Positions 32,512 to 45,400 of a stretch of 64,000 nt of DNA are shown here, one piece after another (position 1 is the stretch's first letter; each line of letters begins with the position of its first letter). The DNA comes from Clusia tigrina. Taxonomy: Eukaryota > Arthropoda > Insecta > Diptera > Clusiidae. The position numbers and the translations under genes were made by a program. The stretch lies in the NCBI GenBank assembly GCA_920105625.2, contig OV050030.1, positions 73,299,900 through 73,363,899 on the forward strand. The letters are read 5' to 3'. The notes beneath the pieces are model-generated. The model worked only from the letters and a program-made list of their open reading frames with translations. It was not told the origin of the DNA and searched no databases.

Positions 32512-33393
32512 CTACGGCGGACCATACATAATTTCAGAGCCAGGCGGTATTGTGGTCGGATCGACACATATATTGAAGTAATTAGCTGGTGACGCCAAGT
32601 ATTTGACATGCCCCCTCTGTGTTGCAGCATTAGTAGTATGAAGTTTTTGTTCCTCCTGTTTCTGTAGTGTTATGCTGCAATAGTTTTGCACGTACTCCCC
32701 TTTTGGACTCTGTGATTCCATGTAACCGGGAGTAAAACTATGTAAAATTTTAGCTTGCGACGTTTGTGACGCCGACGGCTGTTCCTTATCCTCAATACAA
32801 TAGTTCATAGGTACATTGTTCATGACATTGTCTGCAGCATCCGCTGCATGGGTCACGAATTCACCAATCGCAATGAACTGATTATTGGTGGCAGTAGTAG
32901 AAGCACTTATGAAAGTTTCTATGGGAAGTTTATTATCTCCCTGTAAACATTGCGGTTTATAACATCGATATTGTTGATGGAGGATTTGTTGGTTATTGTC
33001 ACATTGTTCATGCAGGTCTTGTTCCTTTGTGAGCTTCTGGTGGTAAATTTCGCGAAACACGTTTGTTGACGATTGTGTTTCCGGCAAATCAATGGAGAAA
33101 GAATTTTTGTATATGTTTTTGCAGTCTGTCTGCTCTCGGAGTTGAGCTGCCGGAAAATCAACAAGCGCATCAATTCGGTTCACAGCATTTGCGGCATCAT
33201 TCATTAAATCAGAGGGACTATTAGGGAATTCTGATTCACTTTCTGTTAACTTTGCAACAATTGATTTCGGTTGAATTACTGTAAGAGAAGGTAGAGTATG
33301 CAAATAGCTTATTGAACAGTACAGTGACTGTGATTTGGCTTGTGATTGTTGTTGGCACTGTACTTGCTGCTGGGATACGGGGAGCAATGGCAC
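32512..33393 (-). CDS. Candidate host-gene terminal exon, glutamine-rich protein
   Basis: A 293-codon open frame on the minus strand starts at codon GTG and ends at a TAG (32,512-32,514), with final residues MYGPP. There is no ATG at the start. Instead an AG (33,394-33,395) preceded by a T-rich stretch lies directly before the first codon, and the in-frame stop TAG overlaps that AG. This is the pattern of a phase-0 splice acceptor, so I read it as a last or internal exon. The protein is rich in Gln, Ser and Asn (QQQVQCQQQSQ near the start), with no transmembrane or catalytic motif and no similarity to the transposons here. It could be a transcription-factor tail, but I do not recognise it. 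No polyadenylation signal is clear close downstream. No upstream exon was identified in the window. Confidence 0.5.
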   Translation of the reverse strand: MPLLPVSQQQVQCQQQSQAKSQSLYCSISYLHTLPSLTVIQPKSIVAKLTESESEFPNSPSDLMNDAANAVNRIDALVDFPAAQLREQTDCKNIYKNSFSIDLPETQSSTNVFREIYHQKLTKEQDLHEQCDNNQQILHQQYRCYKPQCLQGDNKLPIETFISASTTATNNQFIAIGEFVTHAADAADNVMNNVPMNYCIEDKEQPSASQTSQAKILHSFTPGYMESQSPKGEYVQNYCSITLQKQEEQKLHTTNAATQRGHVKYLASPANYFNICVDPTTIPPGSEIMYGPP

Positions 33394-33559
33394 CTAAATT
33401 GTAAATTTTATTTTTATAAAACAATTAGTGTAAAAAATGGCATGATCTTTGTGTAAAGGAATGTAGGTATGTAATATAATATTATTGTTTGGAGCGTCTT
33501 GAACATCACTCTATGCTTAAAGTTGTTGTCATTGTGCCAAATTCCATAAAAATATAACC

Positions 33560-33900
33560 GACATATAATTTTCATCATCTCCTGTTGAATTCCACCATTC
33601 GAGCTGTTAACCGACACCCTAATTCCTGCGTCAGTAAGCTGAACTGTACGGTCTCTGAAGCACACTGCACAGCCTAGCCGACTCCCTCATGTTATCAATT
33701 TCACTACAGATGCTTCTATAAGATTCCACTTTGGCTGACCGAATGTTCTTCTAAAATTCTCTTTGCTATTTGATATTCAGACCGGCTTTCTTCTTTTCTG
33801 GTTTTTAAAGCCCTATTCAGAAGTCTTCTGGACCTTTTACGGCGCTTTGAATTTTCAGCACTCCACAATGGAGCTGCTCTACCCTACGTCATAGCATTCT
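33560..33900 (-). pseudogene. LINE ORF2 fragment, endonuclease-RT linker
   Basis: The minus strand reads KRRKRSRRLLNRALKTRKEESRSEYQIAKRILEE and then EIDNMRESARL. The intact LINE has RRESRKLLNRALKTNLDEDWERY and CSDIESLSDTTKL at the equivalent place. The family is related but not the same. Confidence 0.65.
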
Positions 33901-34089
33901 ATCAAAGTAGACTCGACAGGAACATTTCATCCATTTCTTCCGCAGCGATGCTGGATAACCAGTAGAGACCTTGGAGAACATCTTTCAGGTTGCCTTTAGA
34001 ATCTCGTGTCCTGTCTCACGTAACAAAAGGAGCTTCCCTCCCTGATAGGATTGGAATCTTAGAGACTGGATATAAAGTCTGAGAAGGGT

Positions 34090-34740
34090 CTTTAACGAAT
34101 GCTACATAAGTCGAAATTTCGAAGCTTGCAGAGAAAGCTTAGGCATACAAAAAAACAACTACGGCATGCGAAACGCAAAATCCTGGCAAGACCACTCGAA
34201 AAGCAAATACTGCCAGGCTCGCAAAAATTATCGCCAAGGATCACTCCAACAGAACCTTTGTAAAACGTACTCATGGAGTGTGGGCAGAAGCAGCGACTGA
34301 AGCATTGAAGATTTTTGTGGATACTCATTTCCCAGACGGCACTGATCATTCAGAGCAAATTATGACTTTTGCGTGTCGAGAACACGTACCAGCTGCGTTG
34401 GATGGGAAAATTCTTTCTGAACAGTGTTTCACCGTACAAATCCTCAGGTCCGGACGGTATCATGCCTATAATGATGCAAAAGACATTGGCATCCATAATA
34501 TCTGCATTAAGGGAAATTTTCACTGCGTGTATTTCTCTAATTATATACCAAATAAATAGAGGAAAACCCAGGTGGTTTTCATTCCGAAGGTAGGAGAAAA
34601 GGGGCATGAATTTGCCAAAGATTTCAGACCGCTTAGTCTTACTTCCTTCTTTCTGAAAGTCCTTGATAGATAAATATAGCCTTAACCTCATGAACAAAAA
34701 ATTATGCACTGGATATGCAAAGCCATACCCCACTGGAGCG
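34090..34740 (+). pseudogene. LINE ORF2 fragment, start of RT
   Basis: Plus-strand frames read VDTHFPDGTDH, then SPYKSSGPDGIMPIMMQKTLASIISALREIFTACISL, then KTQVVFIPKVGEKG and AKDFRPLSLTSFFLKVLDR. These are the first RT blocks of a LOA-like LINE (compare SFKSPGLDGIYPIVLKEG and FRPISMTSFMLKSLERLVE in the LINE at 3.8-7.5 kb). Two frameshifts are needed. It lies head-to-head with the minus-strand fragment at 33,560-33,900. Confidence 0.75.
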
Positions 34741-35011
34741 CTGTCCGTTAACATATAATTATAAGTTATAACCTTTAAATTAGATTCAGTTTAACAGAAT
34801 CGCTGCAATGCGTTTGCACGCGGAGCCACACAGATCAGACACAGATATTTCTTCTAAAACTTTCCAGTCATTGATGAAGTTCTTTAGAAAGTTATTGCTT
34901 AGGGTAATATCCAAAAACTTTTCCTTAATGTATTTCTAAATGTAGGTTTATTTCCTGAATTTAGGATTTTTACTCTGTTACAGTATATAAATTAAACGAG
35001 TACAGAAGTCT

Positions 35012-35033
35012 GAAGTCGGGCTAGACCGACTTC
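35012..35033. other. Hairpin at the edge of the satellite array
   Basis: GAAGTCGG (35,012-35,019) and CCGACTTC (35,026-35,033) are perfect inverted repeats with a 6-base loop. They are followed by AACACCCTTTACC and, about 50 bases later, the first degenerate satellite unit. Confidence 0.65.
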
Positions 35034-35699
35034 GAAACACCCTTTACCTTTTCTTGTGAGTGCGAGTTCAACAATGAGGATGTTTTCTTCATAAATCATC
35101 ATTAGGAGCATATTCACGGTAATTTTTGGTAGGATACCTTGAAATGATTATATCGACCTGATTTCTAGTGACAATATAACCACTAATATAAAATTTCGTT
35201 CAAAAATATTGTATAGGTCGCAAGTTATAATAATATGTCAATAGTGGGCGTGGCTGTAGAAATAACACGCCCATTTTTTGAGTGGTGTTTAGTGTTAGTA
35301 CCCGGAACATTCCTGTGAAATTTCGTTGAGAAATCTTTAATAAGAACCTAGTAATGATTTTTGGTTAATTGTGGGCGAGGCTGTAGTAATAATCTGCCCA
35401 TATTTGGAATGCATGCTAGTACAGACCCAGTGTATACATCTACCAATTTGTTTTCATATATCATCACTAGAAGCATAATTGTCTTTAAGTGGAGTCCCCA
35501 AAGTTCATTATATGGGAAGGAGGCGTATCCTTCCTCTGATCGACCCCGAATATTGTATATGGCTTTGTAGGGTTCATATACGAACTAATATAAAATTTCG
35601 TCCAAAAATAGTATATAGGTCGCAAGTTATAATAATATGTCAATAGTGGGCGTGGCTGTAGAAATAACACGCCCATTTTTTGTGTGGTGTTTAATGTTA

Positions 35700-36055
35700 G
35701 TACCCGGAACATTCCTGTGAAATTTCGTTGAAAAATCTTTAATAGGAACCTAGTAATGGATAGATAGGGTAATTGTCTTTAAGTGGGGTCCCCAAAGTTC
35801 ATTATATGGGAAGGAGGCGTATCCTTCCTCTGATCGACCCCGAACTTGTATGTGGTTTTGTAGGGTCCATATACGTACTAATATAAAATTTCGTCCAAAA
35901 ATATTGTATAGGTCGCAAGTTATAATAATATGTCAATAGTGGGCGTGGCTGCAGAAATAACACGCCCATTTTTTGTGTGGTGTTTAATGATAGTATCCGC
36001 AACATTCCTGTGAAATTTCGTTGGGAAATCTTTAATAGGAACCTAGTAATGATTT
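35700..36055 (+). repeat. Shortened satellite monomer near the array edge
   Basis: The distance between consecutive repeat phases (35,361 to 36,056) is 695 rather than 822. About 127 bases are missing at about 35,759, where 'gtaatg' passes straight to 'gatagatagggtaattg', removing the first GGGCGTGG box of that unit. Confidence 0.85.
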
Positions 36056-36329
36056 TTGGTTAATTGTGGGCGTGGCAATAGTGATAATCTGCCCATATTT
36101 GGAATGCATGCTAGTACAGACGCAGTGCATACATCTACCAATTTGTTTTCATATATCATAACTAGAAGCATAGATAGGGTAATTGTCTTTAAGTGGGGTC
36201 CCCAATGTTTTTTATATGGGAAGGAGGCGTATCCTTCCTCTGATCGACCCCGAATCTTGTATGTGGTTTTGTAGGGTCCATATACGTACTAATATAAAAT
36301 TTAGTCCAATAATATTGTATAGGTCGCAA

Positions 36330-39300
36330 GTTATAATAATATGTAAATAGTGGGCGTGGTTGTAGAAATAATACGCCCATTTTCTGTGTGTTCTTTAATG
36401 TTAGTTCCCGCAACATTCCTGTGAAAATTCGTTAAGAAATCTTTAATAGGAACCTAGTAATGATTTTTGGTTAATTGTGGGCGTGGCAGTAGTAATAATC
36501 TGCCCATATTTGGAATGCATGCTAGTACAGACGCAGTGTATACATCTACCAATTTGTTTTCATATATCATAACTAGAAGCATAGATAGGGTAATTGTCTT
36601 TAAGTGGGGTCCCCAAAGTTCTTTATATGGGAAGGAGGCGTATCCTTCCTCGGATCGACCCCGAATCTTATATATGGCTTTGTAGGGTCCATGTACGTAC
36701 CAATATAAAATTTCGTCAAAAAATATTGTAAAGGTTTCAAGTTATAATAATATGTCAATAGTGGGCGTGGCTGTAGAAACAACACACCCATTTTTTGTGT
36801 GGTGTTTAATGTTCGTACCCGGAACATTCCTGGGAAATTTCGTTAAAAAATCTTTAATAGGAACCTAGTAATGATTTTTGGTTAATTGTGGGCGTGGCAG
36901 TAGTAATAATCTGCCCATATTTGGAATGCATGCTAGTACAGACGCAGTGTATACATCTACCAATTTGTTTTCATATATCATAACTAGAAGCATAGATAGG
37001 GTAATTGTCTTTAAGTGGGGTCCCCAAAGTTCTTTATATGGGAAGGAGGCGTATCCTTCCTCGGATCGACCCCGAATCTTATATATGGCTTTGTAGGGTC
37101 CATGTACGTACCAATATAAAATTTCGTCAAAAAATATTGTAAAGGTTTCAAGTTATAATAATATGTCAATAGTGGGCGTGGCTGTAGAAACAACACGCCC
37201 ATTTTTTGTGTGGTGTTTAATGTTCGTACCCGGAACATTCCTGGGAAATTTCGTTAAAAAATCTTTAATAGGAACCTAGTAATGGTTTTTGGTTAATTGT
37301 AGGCGTGGCAATAGTAATAATCTGACCATATTTGGAATGCATGCTAGTACAGACCCAGTGTATGCATCTACCAATTTGTTTTCGTATATCATCACTAGAA
37401 GCATAGATAGGGTAATTGTCTTTAAGTGGGGTCCCCAAAGTTCATTATATGGGAAGGAGGCGTATCCTTCCTCTGATCGACCCCGAACTTGTATGTGGTT
37501 TTGTAGGGTCCATATACGTACTAATATAAAATTTCGTCCAAAAATTTTGTATAGGTCGCAAGTTATAACAATATGTCAATAGTGAGCGTGGCTGTAGAAA
37601 TAACACGCCCATTTTTTGTGTGGTGTTTAATGTTAGTTCCCGCAACATTCCTGTGAAAATTCGTTGATAAATCTTTAATAGGAACCTAGTAATGATTTTT
37701 AGTTAATTGTGGGCGTGGCAGTAGTAACAATCTGCCCATATTTAGAAAGCATGCTAGTACAGACCCAGTGTATACATCTACCAATTTGTTCTCATATATC
37801 ATCACTAGAAGCATAGATAGGGTAATTGTCTTTAAGTGAGGTCCCCAAAGTTCATTATATGGGAGGCAGGCGTATCCTTCCTCTGATCTACCCTGAATCT
37901 TGTATATTGCTTTGTAGGGTCCATATACGTACGAATATAAAATTCCGTCCAAAAATATTATATAGGTCGAAAGTTATAATAATATGTAAATAGTGGGCGT
38001 GGTTGTAGAAATAATACGCCCATTTTCTGTGTGTTCTTTAATGTTAGTTCCCGCAACATTCCTGTGAAAATTCGTTGAGAAATCTTTAATAGGAACCTAG
38101 TAATGATTTTTGGTTAATTGTGGGCGTGGCAGTAGTAACAATCTGCCCATATTTGGAATGCATGCTAGTACAGACCCAGTGTATACATCTACCATTTTTT
38201 TCCCTTCATATTTCATCACTAGAAGCATAGATATTGTCTTTAAGTGGGGTCCCCAAAGTTCATTATATGAGAAGGAGGCGTATCCTTCCTCTGATCGACC
38301 CCGAATCTTGTATGTGGTTTTGTAGGGTCCATATACGTACTAATATAAAATTTAGTCCAATAATATTGTATAGGTCCCAAGTTATAATAATATGTCAATA
38401 GTGGGCGTGGCTGTAGAAATAACGCGCCCATTTTTTGTGTGGTGTTTAATGATAGTATCCGCAACATTCCTGTGAAATTTCGTTGATAAATCTTGAATAG
38501 GAACCTAGTAATGATTTTTGGTTAATTGTGGGCGTGGTAGTAGTAATAATCTGCCCATATTTAGAAAGCATGCTAGTACAGGCCCAGTGTATACATCTAC
38601 CAATTTGTTCTCATATATCATCAGTAGAAGCATAGATAGGGTAATTGTCTTTAAGTGAGGTCCCCAAAGTTCATTATATGGGAGGCAGGCGTATCCTTCC
38701 TCTGATCTACCCTGAATCTTGTATATTGCTTTGTAGGGTCCATATACGTACGAATATAAAATTCCGTCCAAAAATATTATATAGGTCGGAAGTTATAATA
38801 ATATGTCAATAGTGGGCGTGGCTGTAGAAACAACACGCCCATTTTTTGTGTGGTGTTTAATGTTCGTACCCGGAACATTCCTGGGAAATTTCGTTAAAAA
38901 ATCTTTAATAGGAACCTAGTAATGGTTTTTGGTTAATTGTAGGCGTGGCAATAGTAATAATCTGACCATATTTGGAATGCATGCTAGTTCAGACCCAGTG
39001 TATGCATCTACCAATTTGTTTTCGTATATCATCACTACAAGCATAGATAGGGTAATTGTCTTTAAGTGGGGTCCCCAAAGTTCATTATATGGGAAGGAGG
39101 CGTATCCTTCCTCTGACCGACCCCGAACTTGTATGTGGTTTTGTAGGGTCCATATACGTACTAATATAAAATTTCGTCCAAAAATATTGTATAGGTCGCA
39201 AGTTATAATAATATGTCAATAGTGGGCGTGGCTGCAGAAATAACACGCCCATTTTTTGTGTGGTGTTTAATGTTAGTACCCGCAACATTCCTGTGAAATT

Positions 39301-39626
39301 TCGTTGATAAATCTTGAATAGGAACCTAGTAATGATTTTTGGTGAATTGTGGGCGTGGCAGTAGTAATAATCTGCCCATATTTAGAAAGCATGCTAGTAC
39401 AGACCCAGTGTATACATCTACCAATTTGTTCTCATATATCATCACTAGAAGCATAGATAGGGTAATTGTCTTTAAGTGAGGTCCCCAAAGTTCATTATTT
39501 GGGAGGCAGGCGTATCCTTCCTCTGATCTACCCTGAATCTTGTATATTGCTTTGTAGGGTCCATATACGTACGAATATAAAATTCCGTCCAAAAATATTA
39601 TATAGGTCGAAAGTTATAATAATATG
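36330..39626 (+). repeat. Higher-order block A, copy 1
   Basis: Eight monomers that recur in the same order at 42,488-46,193. The offset is 6,158 up to about 38,484 and 6,567 after it, one extra monomer being present in copy 2. Confidence 0.8.
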
Positions 39627-42487
39627 TCAATAGTGGGCGTGGCTGCAGAAATAACACGCTCATTTTTTCTGTGGTGTTTAATGATAGTATCCGCAACATT
39701 CCTGTGAAATTTCGTTGGGAAATCTTTAATAGGAACCTAGTAATGATTTTTGGTTAATTGTGGGCGTGGCAATAGTGATAATCTGCCCATATTTGGAATG
39801 CATGCTAGTACAGACGCAGTGCATACATCTACCAATTTGTTTTCATATATCATAACTAGAAGCATAGATAGGGTAATTGTCTTTAAGTGGGGTCCCCAAT
39901 GTTTTTTATATGGGAAGGAGGCGTATCCTTCCTCTGATCGACCCCGAATCTTGTATGTGGTTTTGTAGGGTCCATATACGTACTAATATAAAATTTAGTC
40001 CAATAATATTGTATAGGTCGCAAGTTATAATAATATGTCAATAGTGGGCGTGGCTGTAGAAATAACACGCCCATTTTTTGTGTGGTGTTTAATGTTAGTA
40101 CCCGCAACATTCCTGTGAAAATTCGTTGATAAATCTTTAATAGGAACCTAGTAATGATTTTTGGTTAATTGTGGGCGTGGCAGTAGTAACAATCTGCCCA
40201 TATTTGGAATGCATGCTAGCACAGACCCTGTGTATACATCTACCAATTTGTTTTCATATTTCATCACTAGAAGCATAGATAGGATAATTGTCTTTAAGTG
40301 GGGTCCCCAAAGTTCTTTATATGGGAAGGAGGCGTATCCTTCCTCGGATCGACCCCGAATCTTATATATGGCTTTGTAGGGTCCATGTACGTACCAATAT
40401 AAAATTTCGTCAAAAAATATTGTAAAGGTTTCAAGTTATAATAATATGTCAATAGTGTGCGTGGCTGTAGAAACAACACGCCCATTTTTTGTGTGGTGTT
40501 TAATGTTAGAACCCGGAACATTCCTGTGAAATTTCGTTGAACAATCTTTAATAGGAACCTAGTAATGGTTTTTGGTTAATTGTAGGCGTGGCAATAGTAA
40601 TAATCTGACCATATTTGGAATGCATGCTAGTACAGACCCAGTGTATGCATCTACCAATTTGTTTTCATATATCATCACTAGAAGCATAGATAGGGTAATT
40701 GTCTTTAAGTGGGGTCCCCAAAGTTCATTATATGGGAAGGAGGCGTATCCTTCCTCTGATCGACCCCGAACTTGTATGTGGTTTTGTAGGGTCCATATAC
40801 GTACTAATATAAAATTTCGTCCAAAAATATTGTATAGGTCGCAAGTTATAATAATATGTCAATAGTGGGCGTGGCTGCAGAAATAACACGCCCATTTTTT
40901 GTGTGGTGTTTAATGTTAGTACCCGCAACATTCCTGTGAAATTTCGTTGATAAATCTTGAATAGGAACCTAGTAATGATTTTTGGTTAATTGTGGGCGTG
41001 GCAGTAGTAATAATCTGCCCATATTTAGAAAGCATGCTAGTACAGACCCAGTGTATACATCTACCAATTTTTTTTTTCATATTTCATCACTAGAAGCATA
41101 GATAGATATTGTCTTTAAGTGGGGTCCCCAATGTTTTTTATATGGGATGGAGGTGTATCCTTCCTCTGATCGACCCCGAATCTTGTATGTAGTTTTGTAG
41201 GGTCCATATACGTACTAATATAAAATTTAGTCCAATAATATTGTATAGGTCGCAAGTTATAATAATATGTCAATAGTGGGCGTGGCTGTAGAAATAACAC
41301 GCCCATTTTCTGTGTGGTGTTTAATGTTAGTACCCGGAACATTCCTGTGAAATTCCGTTGTTAAATCTTGAATAGGAACTTAGTAATGATTTTTGGTTAA
41401 TTGTGGGCGTGGCAGTAGTAATAATCTGCCCATATTTGGAATGCATGCTAGTACAGACGCAGTGTATACATCTACCAATTTGTTTTCATATATCATAACT
41501 AGAAGCATAGATAGGGTAATTGTCTTTAAGTGGGGTCCCCAAAGTTCTTTATATGGGAAGGAGGCGTATCCTTCCTCGGATCGACCCCGAATCTTATATA
41601 TGGCTTTGTAGGGTCCATGTACGTACCAATATAAAATTTCGTCAAAAAATATTGTAAAGGTTTCAAGTTATAATAATATGTCAATAGTGGGCGTGGCTGT
41701 AGAAACAACACGCCCATTTTTTGTGTGGTGTTTAATGTTCGTACCCGGAACATTCCTGGGAAATTTCGTTAAAAAATCTTTAATAGGAACCTAGTAATGA
41801 TTTTTGGTTAATTGTGGGCGTGGCAGTAGTAATAATCTGCCCATATTTGGAATGCATGCTAGTACAGACCCAGTGTATGCATCTACCAATTTGTTTTCGT
41901 ATATCATCACTAGAAGCATAGATAGGGTAATTGTCTTTAAGTGGGGTCCCCAAAGTTCATTATATGGGAAGGAGGCGTACCCTTCCTCTGACCGACCCCG
42001 AACTTGTATGTGGTTTTGTAGGGTCCATATACGTACTAATATAAAATTTCGTCCAAAAATATTGTATAGGTCGCAAGTTATAATAATATGTCAATAGTGG
42101 GCGTGGCTGCAGAAATAACACGCCCATTTTTTGTGTGGTGTTTAATGTTAGTACCCGCAACATTCCTGTGAAATTTCGTTGATAAATCTTGAATAGGAAC
42201 CTAGTAATGATTTTTGGTGAATTGTGGGCGTGGCAGTAGTAATAATCTGCCCATATTTAGAAAGCATGCTAGTACAGACCCAGTGTATACATCTACCAAT
42301 TTGTTCTCATATATCATCACTAGAAGCATAGATAGGGTAATTGTCTTTAAGTGAGGTCCCCAAAGTTCATTATTTGGGAGGCAGGCGTATCCTTCCTCTG
42401 ATCTACCCTGAATCTTGTATATTGCTTTGTAGGGTCCATATACGTACGAATATAAAATTCCGTCCAAAAATATTATATAGGTCGAAA

Positions 42488-45400
42488 GTTATAATAATAT
42501 GTAAATAGTGGGCGTGGTTGTAGAAATAATACGCCCATTTTCTGTGTGTTCTTTAATGTTAGTTCCCGCAACATTCCTGTGAAAATTCGTTAAGAAATCT
42601 TTAATAGGAACCTAGTAATGATTTTTGGTTAATTGTGGGCGTGGCAGTAGTAATAATCTGCCCATATTTGGAATGCATGCTAGTACAGATGCAGTGTATA
42701 CATCTACCAATTTGTTTTCATATATCATAACTAGAAGCATAGATAGGGTAATTGTCTTTAAGTGGGGTCCCCAAAGTTCTTTATATGGGAAGGAGGCGTA
42801 TCCTTCCTCGGATCGACCCCGAATCTTATATATGGCTTTGTAGGGTCCATGTACGTACCAATATAAAATTTCGTCAAAAAATATTGTAAAGGTTTCAAGT
42901 TATAATAATATGTCAATAGTGGGCGTGGCTGTAGAAACAACACACCCATTTTTTGTGTGGTGTTTAATGTTCGTACCCGGAACATTCCTGGGAAATTTCG
43001 TTAAAAAATCTTTAATAGGAACCTAGTAATGATTTTTGGTTAATTGTGGGCGTGGCAGTAGTAATAATCTGCCCATATTTGGAATGCATGCTAGTACAGA
43101 CGCAGTGTATACATCTACCAATTTGTTTTCATATATCATAACTAGAAGCATAGATAGGGTAATTGTCTTTAAGTGGGGTCCCCAAAGTTCTTTATATGGG
43201 AAGGAGGCGTATCCTTCCTCGGATCGACCCCGAATCTTATATATGGCTTTGTAGGGTCCATGTACGTACCAATATAAAATTTCGTCAAAAAATATTGTAA
43301 AGGTTTCAAGTTATAATAATATGTCAATAGTGGGCGTGGCTGTAGAAACAACACGCCCATTTTTTGTGTGGTGTTTAATGTTCGTACCCGGAACATTCCT
43401 GGGAAATTTCGTTAAAAAATCTTTAATAGGAACCTAGTAATGGTTTTTGGTTAATTGTAGGCGTGGCAATAGTAATAATCTGACCATATTTGGAATGCAT
43501 GCTAGTACAGACCCAGTGTATGCATCTACCAATTTGTTTTCGTATATCATCACTAGAAGCATAGATAGGGTAATTGTCTTTAAGTGGGGTCCCCAAAGTT
43601 CATTATATGGGAAGGAGGCGTATCCTTCCTCTGATCGACCCCGAACTTGTATGTGGTTTTGTAGGGTCCATATACGTACTAATATAAAATTTCGTCCAAA
43701 AATTTTGTATAGGTCGCAAGTTATAACAATATGTCAATAGTGAGCGTGGCTGTAGAAATAACACGCCCATTTTTTGTGTGGTGTTTAATGTTAGTTCCCG
43801 CAACATTCCTGTGAAAATTCGTTGATAAATCTTTAATAGGAACCTAGTAATGATTTTTAGTTAATTGTGGGCGTGGCAGTAGTAACAATCTGCCCATATT
43901 TAGAAAGCATGCTAGTACAGACCCAGTGTATACATCTACCAATTTGTTCTCATATATCATCACTAGAAGCATAGATAGGGTAATTGTCTTTAAGTGAGGT
44001 CCCCAAAGTTCATTATATGGGAGGCAGGCGTATCCTTCCTCTGATCTACCCTGAATCTTGTATATTGCTTTGTAGGGTCCATATACGTACGAATATAAAA
44101 TTCCGTCCAAAAATATTATATAGGTCGAAAGTTATAATAATATGTAAATAGTGGGCGTGGTTGTAGAAATAATACGCCCATTTTCTGTGTGTTCTTTAAT
44201 GTTAGTTCCCGCAACATTCCTGTGAAAATTCGTTGAGAAATCTTTAATAGGAACCTAGTAATGATTTTTGGTTAATTGTGGGCGTGGCAGTAGTAACAAT
44301 CTGCCCATATTTGGAATGCATGCTAGTACAGACCCAGTGTATACATCTACCATTTTTTTCCCTTCATATTTCATCACTAGAAGCATAGATATTGTCTTTA
44401 AGTGGGGTCCCCAAAGTTCATTATATGGGAAGGAGGCGTATCCTTCCTCTGATCGACCCCGAATCTTGTATGTGGTTTTGTAGGGTCCATATACGTACTA
44501 ATATAAAATTTAGTCCAATAATATTGTATAGGTCCCAAGTTATAATAATATGTCAATAGTGGGCGTGGCTGTAGAAATAACGCGCCCATTTTTTGTGTGG
44601 TGTTTAATGATAGTATCCGCAAGATTCCTGTGAAATTTCGTTGGGAAATCTTTAATAGGAACCTAGTAATGATTTTTGGTTAATTGTGGGCGTGGCAATA
44701 GTGATAATCTGCCCATATTTGGAATGCATGCTAGTACAGACCCAGTGTATACATCTACCAATTTGTTTTCATATATCATCTCTAGAAGCATAGATAGATA
44801 TTGTCTTTAAGTGGCGTCCCCAATGTTTTTTATATGGGAAGGAGGCGTATCCTTCCTCTGATCGACCCCGAATCTTGTATGTGGTTTTGTAGGGTCCATA
44901 TACGTACTAATATAAAATTTAGTCCAATAATATTGTATAAGTCGCAAGTTATAATAATATGTCAATAGTGGGCGTGGCTGTAGAAATAACACGCCCATTT
45001 TTTGTGTGGTGTTTAATGTTAGTACCCGCAACATTCCTGTGAAATTTCGTTGATAAATCTTGAATAGGAACCTAGTAATGATTTTTGGTTAATTGTGGGC
45101 GTGGTAGTAGTAATAATCTGCCCATATTTAGAAAGCATGCTAGTACAGGCCCAGTGTATACATCTACCAATTTGTTCTCATATATCATCAGTAGAAGCAT
45201 AGATAGGGTAATTGTCTTTAAGTGAGGTCCCCAAAGTTCATTATATGGGAGGCAGGCGTATCCTTCCTCTGATCTACCCTGAATCTTGTATATTGCTTTG
45301 TAGGGTCCATATACGTACGAATATAAAATTCCGTCCAAAAATATTATATAGGTCGGAAGTTATAATAATATGTCAATAGTGGGCGTGGCTGTAGAAACAA

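Noticed and set aside
34350..34754. 134-codon minus-strand frame
   Set aside because: It is antisense to the LINE RT fragment with recognisable blocks on the plus strand.
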